A stretch of DNA of 58,995 bases from an uncultured Acidimicrobiales bacterium (lineage in GTDB: Bacteria; Actinomycetota; Acidimicrobiia; Acidimicrobiales; SHLQ01): positions 1 to 58,995 of the forward strand of contig CALHTF010000083.1 of assembly GCA_938038815.1 (NCBI GenBank), read 5' to 3'. A program made the position numbers and the translations under genes. The notes below the pieces were generated by a model that ran no database searches, was not told where the DNA came from, and worked only from the letters and a program-made list of their open reading frames with translations. This document shows, in pieces, positions 53,601 to 58,995 of the stretch. Numbering within the stretch: the stretch's first letter is position 1; each line of letters begins with the position of its first letter.

Positions 53601-56040
53601 CGCTTCAACCTCCGGCGTATGCCCTGGAAGCGGACGGGTTGAGACATCGGTCGATGCGCCGATCACGTGGTGCCTCACGGTCGCCAACACCGGAGATACC
53701 CATCTGAGCAACCTGGTGCTCATCGACGCTCAACTGGGCCTCGACGGAACCAACCAGTCTGTACTTCTCACTCCCGATCCCGCAGGCGTGATCCTTGCTC
53801 CCGTAACTGACCCGTCAGCGTTCACCGGCGAGACGATCACCTTCGCGATCACCGCAACCGCCGACGCGGACACCACCAACTCGGCCCAGGTCTCCGCCTC
53901 AGCCGTTGCGCCTGATGGTTCCCCGCTTCCCGGTTCGGTCGAAAACGTTGCCGCCCCCGATACCGCAGAGATCGATGTTCTTACCCCGGCCATCGAGCTA
54001 GAAAAGACCGTGTCCGCCAACGGCACCTGCCCCGGCGCCGACACGCTTGCCGCAGGTGCAGGCTTTGGTGTGACGTACTGCTTTGTCATAACCAACACCG
54101 GCGAAACCCCACTAGACGCCTTGACCATCGACGATGCCGATCTTGGCGTCACCACCAGTGACCTCACGCTGGTCGGCATTGCCGACGACGACGATGCACT
54201 TCCCCTGTCAGTTGGCGGTACCGCCACCTACTCGGTGGAAGCGACCGTCACGACCGACCTCGTGAACACCGCAACCGCTACGGGTGCACCGTTAACCTCG
54301 TCCGGCGACCCGTTGCCGGGCCCCGACGGGAACCCAACACCTCCAGTTGAGAGTACCGACATCGCAACCGTTGTCGCTGCCGACTCCGCCATCGCCATCA
54401 TCAAGACCGCCTACGTTGGCCATGACGCCGGCGCCAACTGCCCCGGAGTCGCTACGACTTCGGTCGATTCAGGGGCCGACATCACCTATTGCTTCAACGT
54501 GGTCAATACCGACCCCACGAATCATCTTGCGGACATCACGATTGACGATCCGAGCTTGGCTGCTTCTTTCCCCGGAGACCTGGTTCTTCTGTCGGGCGAT
54601 CCGACCGACCTCGCTCCGGGCGAAACGGCGACGTTCTTCTATGAAACAACGGCGACCGGTGATCTCGTGAACACGGCCTCGACCACCGGCACCCCCACCG
54701 ACCCGAGCGGTACCCCGTTGCCCGGCGTTGAGCCGCCGACCGATGAAGGATCGGCCACTATCGACGTTGTCGGACCCGCAATCGATATCACCAAAGCGGG
54801 TTATCTTGCCCAGGATCAAGGCGCTCAGTGTCCCGGAACCGACCCGATCGTCGGCGTAACCGGCACGGCGATGACCTGGTGCTTCTTCGTCACCAACACC
54901 GGCGATACCGCGCTGTCCGACGTCACGGTAACCGACCCCGACCTTGGAATCACCCTCACCGAACCAGGCGTACTTCTGCCTGGTGCGAGTGTCACGCTGT
55001 GGCACGAGGCCACCCTCGACCAGGAGTACACCAACACCGCACAAGCGACCGGCGTACCCTCATCGCCAAACGCTATCCCCCTCGCAAATGTGTCGGCGCC
55101 AACTGCGACCGATACCGCGGTTGTCGACCTCGTAGCGCCTCAGATCTTCGTGGAGAAAGCGCTCTACGAAGGCAATGACGGCGGTGCTGGGTGCCCCGGC
55201 GAGAACCAGATCGTCGCCGATCACGGCGTAGACGTGACCTGGTGCTTCCGAGTCAGCAACATCGGCGATACCTATTTGTCCGACATCGAGATCGAAGACG
55301 AACCGCTCGGCCTTACCACCGAAGACTTCACCGTCGCCTCGGGTTCGACTCCCCTTGCTCCTAGGGAGGCGATCTACTACTTCGCCGTCACCGAGGTCGA
55401 TGATTCGATGATCAACGATGTTCTCGTGACCGCGACGCCCTACGCTGACCCGGCCGGCACACCGATCCCGGTCACCGAACCGGTAGAGGAAACCGACACC
55501 GCCATTCTGGAACGCACCCCGTTCGATCTGGAGATCATCAAGACCCTCGATTCGGTCGATGCAAGTCGACGAACCGCCCGGTGGAAGCTCGTTGTGACCA
55601 ACAACGGCCCAGGAACAGCCGCTGGTCCGCTGACGGTGACCGATCCCCTTCCGTCTCAACTTGGCTTCGTCGACACCAGCAGTACCGCGTTCTCTTGTGG
55701 TGCGAGTGGCCAGCTGGTCCGCTGTGTTTCGCCGGGAGATCTTGCGGTGGACCAGAGCATCGAGCTGTTTGTCGATACGTCAATTTCTTCGTCGGCCTCG
55801 GGCACCATCAACAACGCGGCCACGGTGTCGTCTCCGCTCTCTACCGACGCCCTGCTCGGTGAGACAACACTCGACAACAACGAGTCCGCGGCCCCGGTCG
55901 AAATCGGTCCGAGCGGTAACCCTCAGGTTGCCTTTACCGGGTCGAGTACCGACGTATTGGTCCAAATTGCCTTGATCCTGATCACCATTGGTGCCTTGTT
56001 CATGGGCATCATGGCCAGCCGGCGGCGCCGAGATTCCTAG
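44647..56040 (+). CDS. Giant DUF11-repeat cell-surface protein with sortase-like tail
   Basis: About 3,797 residues from the ATG at 44647 (GAGG 12 bases upstream); a second ATG at 44683 is possible, and the frame before 44647 reads as non-coding. Parts: signal peptide (AVALLAVLAVLASTLVIAAP) ending near NPAAAQS; an N-terminal beta-rich domain of about 270 residues with a Cys at each end (GGSCPP … TLCEP); 26 repeats of 117-137 residues, each with KTV, a Cys-Pro/Ser-Gly, TYCFxVTNTG, D-x2-LG and NTATxxG; a final DUF11 domain without the TYCF Cys; then VAFTG (55927-55941), a membrane helix and RRRRDS. This is the layout of a wall- or membrane-anchored adhesin or stalk. The repeat region is rich in Asp, Thr and Ala and very poor in Lys and Arg. 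Ligand unknown. Confidence 0.9.
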   Translation: MYYRRPATKSEFMSYRPFASLRHLAVALLAVLAVLASTLVIAAPLPAELGLFLNPAAAQSGGGSCPPNSTFLTEFNWSSAPGGSDNPAGADGATWPANTTNKSWTNVGGSGLDVTIGLTGTVIDGNNGGTVGPGAVGTIDGFPTGTNEGGTQGGNDGAYGSDYFTLAMYSESSDAPVEMSFDFSRPVFFASDFTVDDVDWIGHLSNNPIPANGFQDEVAFTATGPTGDVPVGLAIVSQTNQNFITITGQSAKADPYDQNGGTNLQPTDPAGQVLISTPKPFTNLTIDYSNGPEDQAAEIADANNPGTWDGVSNGHAVRLGGFTLCEPFDASLTLDKTAYLGHDSGAACTGADLVTGAIPGEAITYCFDVTNTGQVALDTFSITDAALGLTNAVPPEVQVVSGTTPVAPGATISFYYEASAPLTDLVNSATAEAIPVDAAGDPITFLDPVTHTDTATVETMSPAVSLTKDVVLGHQSGANCGSATDSAAIVSGTAVTYCFTVTNTGDLPLANIDIQDATLGSPAITQTVAPVALPLAPGASVVYYFEATATGTLTNTAAVSADPTNPDGSPVPGATPVTDSDTAVVTEEAPAIELQKSASTDGTCPGGELVNQINGATLSYCFEVSNTGTTHLANVSIADADISGFNPANLVPVTGSLALIAPAETVVVRYDTTATVDVIPNTATATGDPADPAGDSLGLNAVSDDDTAAVDVVAPSISLVKTVVPAGSTCPGIDATTLVVATGSSVIYCFTVTNTGDTDLTGVVVDDPGLGIAGLAVADLAVGAAATVAAPSSVATDTTNIATATGTPANGTTPLAGIAAVSDTEEAIVDVVTPAVALDKTVVGGSDVTLCPGSETLAAGFGVAITYCFAVTNTGQTHLDMGNFAFNDATLGITAADLVPVGAPTDPLAPGGTNTYAFTTTMDVTETNTADIAADPVDAAGNPISGASPVTDNDIADVVLASPAIGIVKTAYAGTDGGASCPGTDTTTVEAGAAITYCFVVTNTSTDTALANVTIDDTTLGETYPGNITLLAGNPALLQTGEAATFYLDATATGDITNTAEATGAPSDASGNPVAAPAPTASDPTTVDVTAPAIELAKTVYPGHDAGASCSGTEIVNGIAAAAVTYCFTVTNTGDTALSGVSVSDPALGISLPIPGVLLVGDSVTVFSESTITGDLTNTATTSGVPSTAAGTPLGLTNPTDVDDAQVNEIAPSVSIDKTIYVGSDAGASCGSATNSALTVAGSTVTYCFLVTNTGDTYLSDLTIDDPTLGVSIGSANEAAVSGTLATIAPGASAVVYLEVVAGATDVANIASVTGNPTNAIGADLTGAPDPTDTDDALMNVLAPSVEIAKTVSVDGTCPGVETVSLQPGTAVSFCFALTNTGDTYLADLTIDDDIYGVLDSASTSAVAGSLALVAPSETIVVRYDTTSPAADQVNTASTTGTLSNSAGSPLGIGDVTSPDDTAEILVIGPGLTLTKTAVAAGAACTGVDGATLEVAAGTDVTYCFEVTNTGDTYLTDVTVDDPTLGVTGLAVADLPANGDSNVVSFGPVAATNVVNTAQAIATAADPTGTPLPGVPSVDDTDPAQVDVLTPAITLEKTVVPGSNVNDCPGAELVNAQNGVAVVYCFVVTNTGDAPLANISVTDPDLAFGATDPTLVSGTIPLAPGASATYGFATTITGDLVNTANVSGDPLTSGGAPLPGAGPVSDTDTAEVTEAEASLSLVKTVYAGHDAGTSCGGTNSYSGLVGDAVTYCFVVTNTSATTTMSSTSVDDPNLNPITLVASGATTLAPGESVVFYAEDNLTADLVNIATASGIPSAADGTPLPDATAIDSPPDTATVDVNAPAIALSKTVYAGHDAGASCAGAELASGLVGAAITYCFEVTNTGDIDLTDISVNDPTLGINLAVPGPIAPGNSATVIFESTITSNLVNTATTSGTPSTPAGAPLPGQPPVVSAPDDAEVVTVDPAITFDKSVYAGHDAGASCSGSAQISGLAGDLATYCFEVTNTGDTALAIEIDDATLGLDASNPPTVVSAPASSPLLGAGESIVYFAQTVLSGDLVNTATATATPVDPSGDPLPGVPSIDETDSAIVDVVDPAIQVDKTVSSTGSCPGTELVSGNLGDPVIYCFTVTNTGDTALATVSLNDTTLGITDADMVLTSGSLALLTVGESATLQFASTITGDLLNTVTATGTPSSPGGAPLGLADVADDDTAEVDAIAPDVTLVKTVSVDGTCAGQASALVGSAAPIIYCFEVTNSGDTHLSGLTLTDPTLGLSLSDPTVLAPSESIMLSAPATATLDVVNIASVAATPSAPGGAPLADVDPVADTDQATVDVVSPSIELTKTVTAGTSCPGLGQLTGGEGVALTYCFEVTNNGTTHLDLSTMVFDDPTLGITAADLTTVTSASSPLAPGDSAMFSYSGATIPAGGQLNTATVAADPVDATGVPIAGPSGPLGPVDDLDTAEVLEAETAIALTKTVYVGNDGGSNCPGINDAVVEVGDSLTYCFVVTNTSATASLANVTIDDTTLGETYPGNITLLTGDPTLLAPGESAILYLDATASGDQTNTASTTGEPADAAGTALPSLTDPTASDTALVTTAAPGITIDKTVYEGHNAGALCGTASADDLAYGVAGQPATYCFTVTNTGDTHLSGITVADPTLGITLSDPALLAPGASVTVFAESTISSDLVNSATATGLPTDPSGTPFADLDAPLSAPDDAEVVVVTPDLTLEKSVYAGAHDGGARCATAATELASGLSSEPATWCFTVTNSGDVDMASVEISDPLLGLDASTTLLVVAGTMPLAPGDTITYAFEGTIDSDLTNVATAVGSPLDPNGNPLPDTVSDPTDLDGAQIELIDPQIELVKTVSVDATCPGASSAYGENGDGLTYCFAVTNTGDTELVNVTLDDSPLGITDADMTVVSGSLSQIPAGETVVLSYDTTLAGNLENIATTEGQPGDGSGAPLPDVDPVIAAAQANVYESAPQISLTKTASTSGVCPGSGRVETSVDAPITWCLTVANTGDTHLSNLVLIDAQLGLDGTNQSVLLTPDPAGVILAPVTDPSAFTGETITFAITATADADTTNSAQVSASAVAPDGSPLPGSVENVAAPDTAEIDVLTPAIELEKTVSANGTCPGADTLAAGAGFGVTYCFVITNTGETPLDALTIDDADLGVTTSDLTLVGIADDDDALPLSVGGTATYSVEATVTTDLVNTATATGAPLTSSGDPLPGPDGNPTPPVESTDIATVVAADSAIAIIKTAYVGHDAGANCPGVATTSVDSGADITYCFNVVNTDPTNHLADITIDDPSLAASFPGDLVLLSGDPTDLAPGETATFFYETTATGDLVNTASTTGTPTDPSGTPLPGVEPPTDEGSATIDVVGPAIDITKAGYLAQDQGAQCPGTDPIVGVTGTAMTWCFFVTNTGDTALSDVTVTDPDLGITLTEPGVLLPGASVTLWHEATLDQEYTNTAQATGVPSSPNAIPLANVSAPTATDTAVVDLVAPQIFVEKALYEGNDGGAGCPGENQIVADHGVDVTWCFRVSNIGDTYLSDIEIEDEPLGLTTEDFTVASGSTPLAPREAIYYFAVTEVDDSMINDVLVTATPYADPAGTPIPVTEPVEETDTAILERTPFDLEIIKTLDSVDASRRTARWKLVVTNNGPGTAAGPLTVTDPLPSQLGFVDTSSTAFSCGASGQLVRCVSPGDLAVDQSIELFVDTSISSSASGTINNAATVSSPLSTDALLGETTLDNNESAAPVEIGPSGNPQVAFTGSSTDVLVQIALILITIGALFMGIMASRRRRDS
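45640..47925 (+). repeat. Super-repeat unit 1 (repeats 1-6)
   Basis: First six-repeat block, 2286 bases. Its third repeat has TDGTCPG and SLALIAPAETVVVRYDTT, its fourth GLAVADL, its sixth VTNTSTDTALANVTIDD and YPGNITLL; these class marks recur at the same places in later blocks. Confidence 0.75.
47926..50178 (+). repeat. Super-repeat unit 2 (repeats 7-12)
   Basis: Second block, 2253 bases. Repeat 7 begins the class KTVYPGHDAGASCSG with GISLPIPGVL; repeat 9 carries SVDGTCPG and VVRYDTT, repeat 10 GLAVADL, and repeat 12 VTNTSATTT, matching repeats 3, 4 and 6. Confidence 0.75.
50179..52440 (+). repeat. Super-repeat unit 3 (repeats 13-18)
   Basis: Third block, 2262 bases. Repeat 13 matches repeat 7 (GHDAGASCAG, GINLAVPG, ATTSGTPST); repeat 17 matches repeat 5 (THLD … GITAADL); repeat 18 matches repeat 6 almost word for word (LANVTIDDTTLGETYPGNI). 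Confidence 0.75.
52441..54780 (+). repeat. Super-repeat unit 4 (repeats 19-24)
   Basis: Fourth block, 2340 bases. Repeat 19 shares SAPDDAEV with repeat 13, repeat 21 shares GITDADM and SGSL with repeat 15, and repeat 24 has the NTDPTNHLADITIDD variant of the class-6 repeats. Confidence 0.75.
54781..55506 (+). repeat. Partial super-repeat unit 5 (repeats 25-26)
   Basis: Two repeats only. Repeat 25 matches class 1 (GITLTEPGVLLPGASV), repeat 26 class 2 (GLTTEDF). The most diverged pair: Trp replaces Tyr in TYCF (TWCF) and Ala replaces Thr after the lysine. It borders the final DUF11 domain. Confidence 0.7.
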
Positions 56041-56096
56041 GCCGTTGCGATGATCACCCCGGCGGGCGTGCAGCGGGCATTCCTGGACCCGGTCTT

Positions 56097-57479
56097 TTAG
56101 CTCCGCCCCTCCCAGAGGGGGCCGAACAGCTCGGCTTCGGTCGGGCGATCTTCGGCAATCGTGCGCACCAGATGCGTGCGGTTCAAGAAGTGGCTCAGGT
56201 TCAGGTTCTCGCTAATCGAGTTCCCGGCCCATGTGCCACAACCCATGGTGAGCGTAAAGGGCAGCCCATTGGTAAATGATCCACCATTACCGAATGTGTG
56301 CGCCTGGTTCACCAACACCCGCACTACGGGCAGTCGTTCGGCGAGAGCCGACGGCTGCTGGTGGTCGGCGGTGTGAATGCCGACCGAGTGTCCAATGCCT
56401 TGGAAGTCAAGAACCCGACTCACCAGTTCGGTTGCGTGCTCGAAGTCCGAGGCCCGGTAGACCGTGAGCACCAACGAGAGCTTCTCGCCGGTTAGTGGCC
56501 GATCGGCGCCGGGTTCCGGTTCGGCAACCAGGAAGAACCGGGTGTCGTCTGGGGCGTCGAGTTCAAAGGCTTCGGTGAGCACCGAGGCGTCCTTGGCGAT
56601 CAGGTCTCGCGACAACGCCCCGTTGGGAAAGAGCCGGTCAACGACTCGTGCGGAATCGGCGGGGTCGACGAGGAAACCTCCCTCGGACGCGAGGGCGGCG
56701 ATCGCTTGGTCGTAGACCTCATCGAGGATCACCAACGAGTTCTCTGACGAACATGACGTTGCGTTATCGAAGGTCTTTGAGACAGCGATCTTGGCGGCTG
56801 CATCGGCGAGGTCGGCGCTCGAGTCGATGATCACCGGCACGTTCCCGGCGCCGACGCCAATGGCGGGTGTGCCGCTGCGGTACGACGCTCGCACGTTGTT
56901 CTGCGAGCCGGTGGTGACGACGAGGTCGACCAGTTCGAGCAACTCGTAGGTCGCTTCGCGGGTCACCGGGTTTGCCAGAACCTGCACGAGGTCGACCGGT
57001 GCGCCGATCGCAGCCAGTTCGGCCCGGGCATAGTCGGCGGCCTTGGCGGTGGTGGTCCATCCAGCGGGCGACGGGGCCAGCACGATGGCGTTCGCCCCCT
57101 TGATCGCCATCATGGCCTTGTTGATCGGGGTGGCGGCCGGGTTGGTCGATGGGGTCACCGCGCCGACAACCCCGACGGGCTTTGCGTACACGGTCATTCC
57201 GGTGGCCGGGTCGTCGCTCAAAATGCCCACCGAGGGCTGCCGCAGCAAATCGCGCAGCGTGCCCTCGGTTTTGCGTTGGTTCTTGATGACCTTGTCGGCC
57301 ACGTTGCCCAGGCCGGTATCGGCAACGGCAAGTTCCGCGAGCTCGGTCGCCCGGCCCGGTTCGTACAACGACCACGCTATGGCTCGAACCGCGTTGTCGA
57401 CCTCGTCTTGCGATGCCGACGCAAAGCTCTTTTGAGCAGCTCGCGCTCGCTCGACAATCGCCGATACCGGTTCGGCCAT
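56097..57479 (-). CDS. sauS: Sulfoacetaldehyde dehydrogenase (CoA-acylating)
   Basis: 460 residues. CoA-acylating aldehyde dehydrogenase of the EutE/AdhE-N type: GVVGAVTPSTNPAATPINKAM, IKGANAIVLAPSPAG, VGAGNVPVIID and catalytic Cys in KTFDNATSCSSENS. These features and its place 12 bases after xsc in one operon fit SauS, which links sulfoacetyl-CoA and sulfoacetaldehyde. A plain acetaldehyde or other acylating dehydrogenase is the main alternative. Confidence 0.82.
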   Translation of the reverse strand: MAEPVSAIVERARAAQKSFASASQDEVDNAVRAIAWSLYEPGRATELAELAVADTGLGNVADKVIKNQRKTEGTLRDLLRQPSVGILSDDPATGMTVYAKPVGVVGAVTPSTNPAATPINKAMMAIKGANAIVLAPSPAGWTTTAKAADYARAELAAIGAPVDLVQVLANPVTREATYELLELVDLVVTTGSQNNVRASYRSGTPAIGVGAGNVPVIIDSSADLADAAAKIAVSKTFDNATSCSSENSLVILDEVYDQAIAALASEGGFLVDPADSARVVDRLFPNGALSRDLIAKDASVLTEAFELDAPDDTRFFLVAEPEPGADRPLTGEKLSLVLTVYRASDFEHATELVSRVLDFQGIGHSVGIHTADHQQPSALAERLPVVRVLVNQAHTFGNGGSFTNGLPFTLTMGCGTWAGNSISENLNLSHFLNRTHLVRTIAEDRPTEAELFGPLWEGRS

Positions 57480-57491
57480 GGTGGATTCGCC

Positions 57492-58995
57492 TTATACGTA
57501 GTCTTTGTATTGCGGAAGGTGACGTACCGGGGTGGAGAGTGCGTCTTTGCGGAACGGGTCGCCCAGTTCTTTGGTGCACATGATCTCGATAACGGTGGTC
57601 TTGCCTTCATTCATCTGGGCATTGATCGCGTCGGTGAGCGCCGCTCCCACGTTGTCGATCTTGTCGACCCGGATGCCCTCGGCACCCATGGCGATAGCGA
57701 TCTCGGCGTAGTTCTCGCCGCCATCGAGTTCGCCCGCCACATAACGACGACCATAGAAGTCGACCTGGTTCTTCTTCTCGGCGCCCCATTGGCGGTTGTG
57801 GAACACCACGGCCGTAACCGGAATGTCGTGACGAACGGCGGTCATGACCTCGGTCATGCTCATCGCCCACGCGCCGTCGCCCGCATACGCGACCGCCGGG
57901 CGGTCGGGGGCGGCAGCTTTGGCGCCGATGATGGTCGGCAACGCATACCCGCAGTTACCCCACGACATCGCCGCGAAGAAGCTGCGTGGTTCTTCGAACC
58001 GAAGATAGGAGTTCGAGACCGAGTTGATGTTGCCGATGTCGGTCGAGACCATCACGCGCTCGGGCATAGCCTTTTCGAGTTCGCGAAGAACCTGGCGAGG
58101 ATGCAGCCAGTCGCCGGGTTCAGCTTCGGCTTCGGCGATCATCTCCATCGAGAAGTCGTCGGTTTCGTGGGTCCATGCGTCGAGCTCGTCTTCCCACGCC
58201 TTTTGTTCCGCAGCGATGGTCGCAGCCCGCTCATCGCGGTTGGCGAGACACGCAATGGTGTCCTTCTCGCCGAGGCGACGAAGCAGTTCGCGAGCAGCGG
58301 CGCCGGCGTCGCCGTGGATGCCGACCGAAACCTTCTTCACGAGGCCGAGCATCTTGTGGTCGGCGTCGACCTGAATGATCTTTGCGTCGGCGGGCCAGTA
58401 ATCCATGTCGTGCTGGGGCAAGGTGCCGAACGGGCCAAGCCGAGTACCCAGGGCCAACACCACGTCGGCTTTGTTGATCAGCTTCATCGCCGCCTTCGAA
58501 CCCTGATAACCCAACGGGCCACACCACATCGGGTGCGAGGCGGGGAACGAGTCGTTGTGCAGGTACGAGTTCACGACCGGAGCGCCAAGCAGGTCCGAAA
58601 GCGCAACGCACTCATCGACCGCGTCGCCCATAACAACACCGCCACCGGAAAGGATTACCGGGAACTCAGCGGCGGCGAGCAGGTCCGCTGCTTCGGTGAG
58701 CGACTTTTCGCCGCCGGCGCCGCGGTCGAGCGGCATCGGCGCAGGAATCTCCACATCAATATCGCCATAGAACCGGTCACGCGGAATGTTCAACTGCGTC
58801 GGACCCATCTCCGACAACGCCCGATCAAAACACCGAGCCGTCAACTCAGCCATCCGACGCTCGTTATTCACATGCCCCTGATACTTCGTGAACTCCTCAA
58901 ACATCGGAAGCTGATTCGCCTCCTGGAACCCACCCAAACCAATACCCATCGTGCCCGTCTGGGGCGTAATGATCACCACCGGCGAATGCGCCCAA
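57492..58995 (-). CDS. xsc: Sulfoacetaldehyde acetyltransferase, N-terminus outside window
   Basis: About 500 residues visible; the frame runs off the window end (…WAHSP before VVIITP), so some 90 N-terminal residues are missing. ThDP-dependent enzyme: TPQTGTMGIGLGGFQEANQLPMF, NIPRDRFYGDIDVEIP, STDIGNINSVSNSYLRFE and the ThDP motif GDGAWAMSMTEV … NRQWGAEKKNQVDFY, characteristic of Xsc. It turns sulfoacetaldehyde and phosphate into acetyl phosphate and sulfite. Codon use changes sharply near 58735: the visible 5' part is rich in G/T-ending codons, the rest in C-ending codons. Confidence 0.93.
   Translation of the reverse strand, partial: WAHSPVVIITPQTGTMGIGLGGFQEANQLPMFEEFTKYQGHVNNERRMAELTARCFDRALSEMGPTQLNIPRDRFYGDIDVEIPAPMPLDRGAGGEKSLTEAADLLAAAEFPVILSGGGVVMGDAVDECVALSDLLGAPVVNSYLHNDSFPASHPMWCGPLGYQGSKAAMKLINKADVVLALGTRLGPFGTLPQHDMDYWPADAKIIQVDADHKMLGLVKKVSVGIHGDAGAAARELLRRLGEKDTIACLANRDERAATIAAEQKAWEDELDAWTHETDDFSMEMIAEAEAEPGDWLHPRQVLRELEKAMPERVMVSTDIGNINSVSNSYLRFEEPRSFFAAMSWGNCGYALPTIIGAKAAAPDRPAVAYAGDGAWAMSMTEVMTAVRHDIPVTAVVFHNRQWGAEKKNQVDFYGRRYVAGELDGGENYAEIAIAMGAEGIRVDKIDNVGAALTDAINAQMNEGKTTVIEIMCTKELGDPFRKDALSTPVRHLPQYKDYV

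Larger units (their letters stand above)
45640..55506 (+). repeat. Array of 26 DUF11-like repeats in the giant protein
   Basis: Tandem in-frame repeats of 351-411 bases (mean about 380). The second Cys codons (TYCF) lie at 45742, 46138, 46507, 46891, 47248, 47638, 48025, 48388, 48769, 49156, 49519, 49900, 50278, 50644, 51022, 51391, 51742, 52150, 52549, 52924, 53299, 53671, 54079, 54490, 54880 and 55243. DNA identity between neighbours is moderate, so the array is old enough to be stable but shows a six-repeat super-period. Confidence 0.9.

Noticed and set aside
45640..55506. CRISPR or DNA-level tandem repeat array
   Set aside because: The repetition is at protein level with in-frame units of about 380 bases and diverged DNA; there are no short identical direct repeats with spacers.
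1..58995. tRNA, rRNA, insertion sequences or prophage genes
   Set aside because: Intergenic regions are all under 200 bases and show no cloverleaf; no transposase, integrase or terminal repeats were seen among the genes.

Overview
The window looks like a chromosomal segment of a high-GC, free-living actinobacterium, most likely of the class Acidimicrobiia. The order thrS – HIT – … – pgsA – PIM acyltransferase – pimA – … – pdxS – pdxT – yebC is the classic actinobacterial phosphatidylinositol-mannoside/PLP neighbourhood. It carries about 43 protein-coding genes, no tRNA or rRNA gene, no insertion sequence and no CRISPR array that I can see. No gap between genes exceeds 300 bases. Many adjacent genes overlap by a few bases (ATGA, GTGA, TAATG) and many starts are GTG or TTG.

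Region 1 (1-8.1 kb): a truncated secreted carbohydrate-binding PQQ-type sugar dehydrogenase; a YczE-like membrane protein; a DUF218 protein; an ABC ATPase/permease pair; and a two-gene polysaccharide unit (Wzz-like co-polymerase plus O-antigen-ligase-like polymerase). Region 2 (8.1-25.0 kb, almost all minus strand): yebC, pdxT, pdxS, a DUF3048 lipoprotein, a degenerate HtpX-like protein with LemA, then pimA, acyltransferase and pgsA. This block is separated from HIT and thrS by a surface-glycan cassette (two-domain GT2, single GT2, Wzx-like flippase, methyltransferase) and a tandem pair of 163-residue paralogues.

Region 3 (25.2-44.5 kb): mixed housekeeping and accessory genes. These are a DUF4173 membrane protein, two tandem degenerate GGDEF-EAL proteins, an MFS carrier, a gamma-carbonic-anhydrase-like protein with a flavin reductase, an MBL hydrolase, MutY, a CapA-like protein, an eIF2B-like protein, a thioredoxin-fold protein, class I fumarase, an LLM oxidoreductase, a membrane-anchored metallopeptidase, the reverse-transsulfuration pair metB/cbs, and an orphan amino-acid-type binding lipoprotein.

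Region 4 (44.6-56.0 kb) is one giant gene for a surface protein of about 3,797 residues. It has a signal peptide, an N-terminal beta domain, 26 DUF11-like repeats, a final DUF11 domain and a sortase-like tail. The 26 repeats form a six-repeat super-period of about 2.27 kb. Each repeat has exactly one lysine, at the same place, two invariant cysteines, and an invariant Asp and Asn, which fits disulfide plus possible isopeptide cross-linking. Region 5 (56.1 kb to the end) holds a CoA-acylating sulfoacetaldehyde dehydrogenase and the truncated xsc, pointing to C2-sulfonate catabolism, common in marine bacteria.
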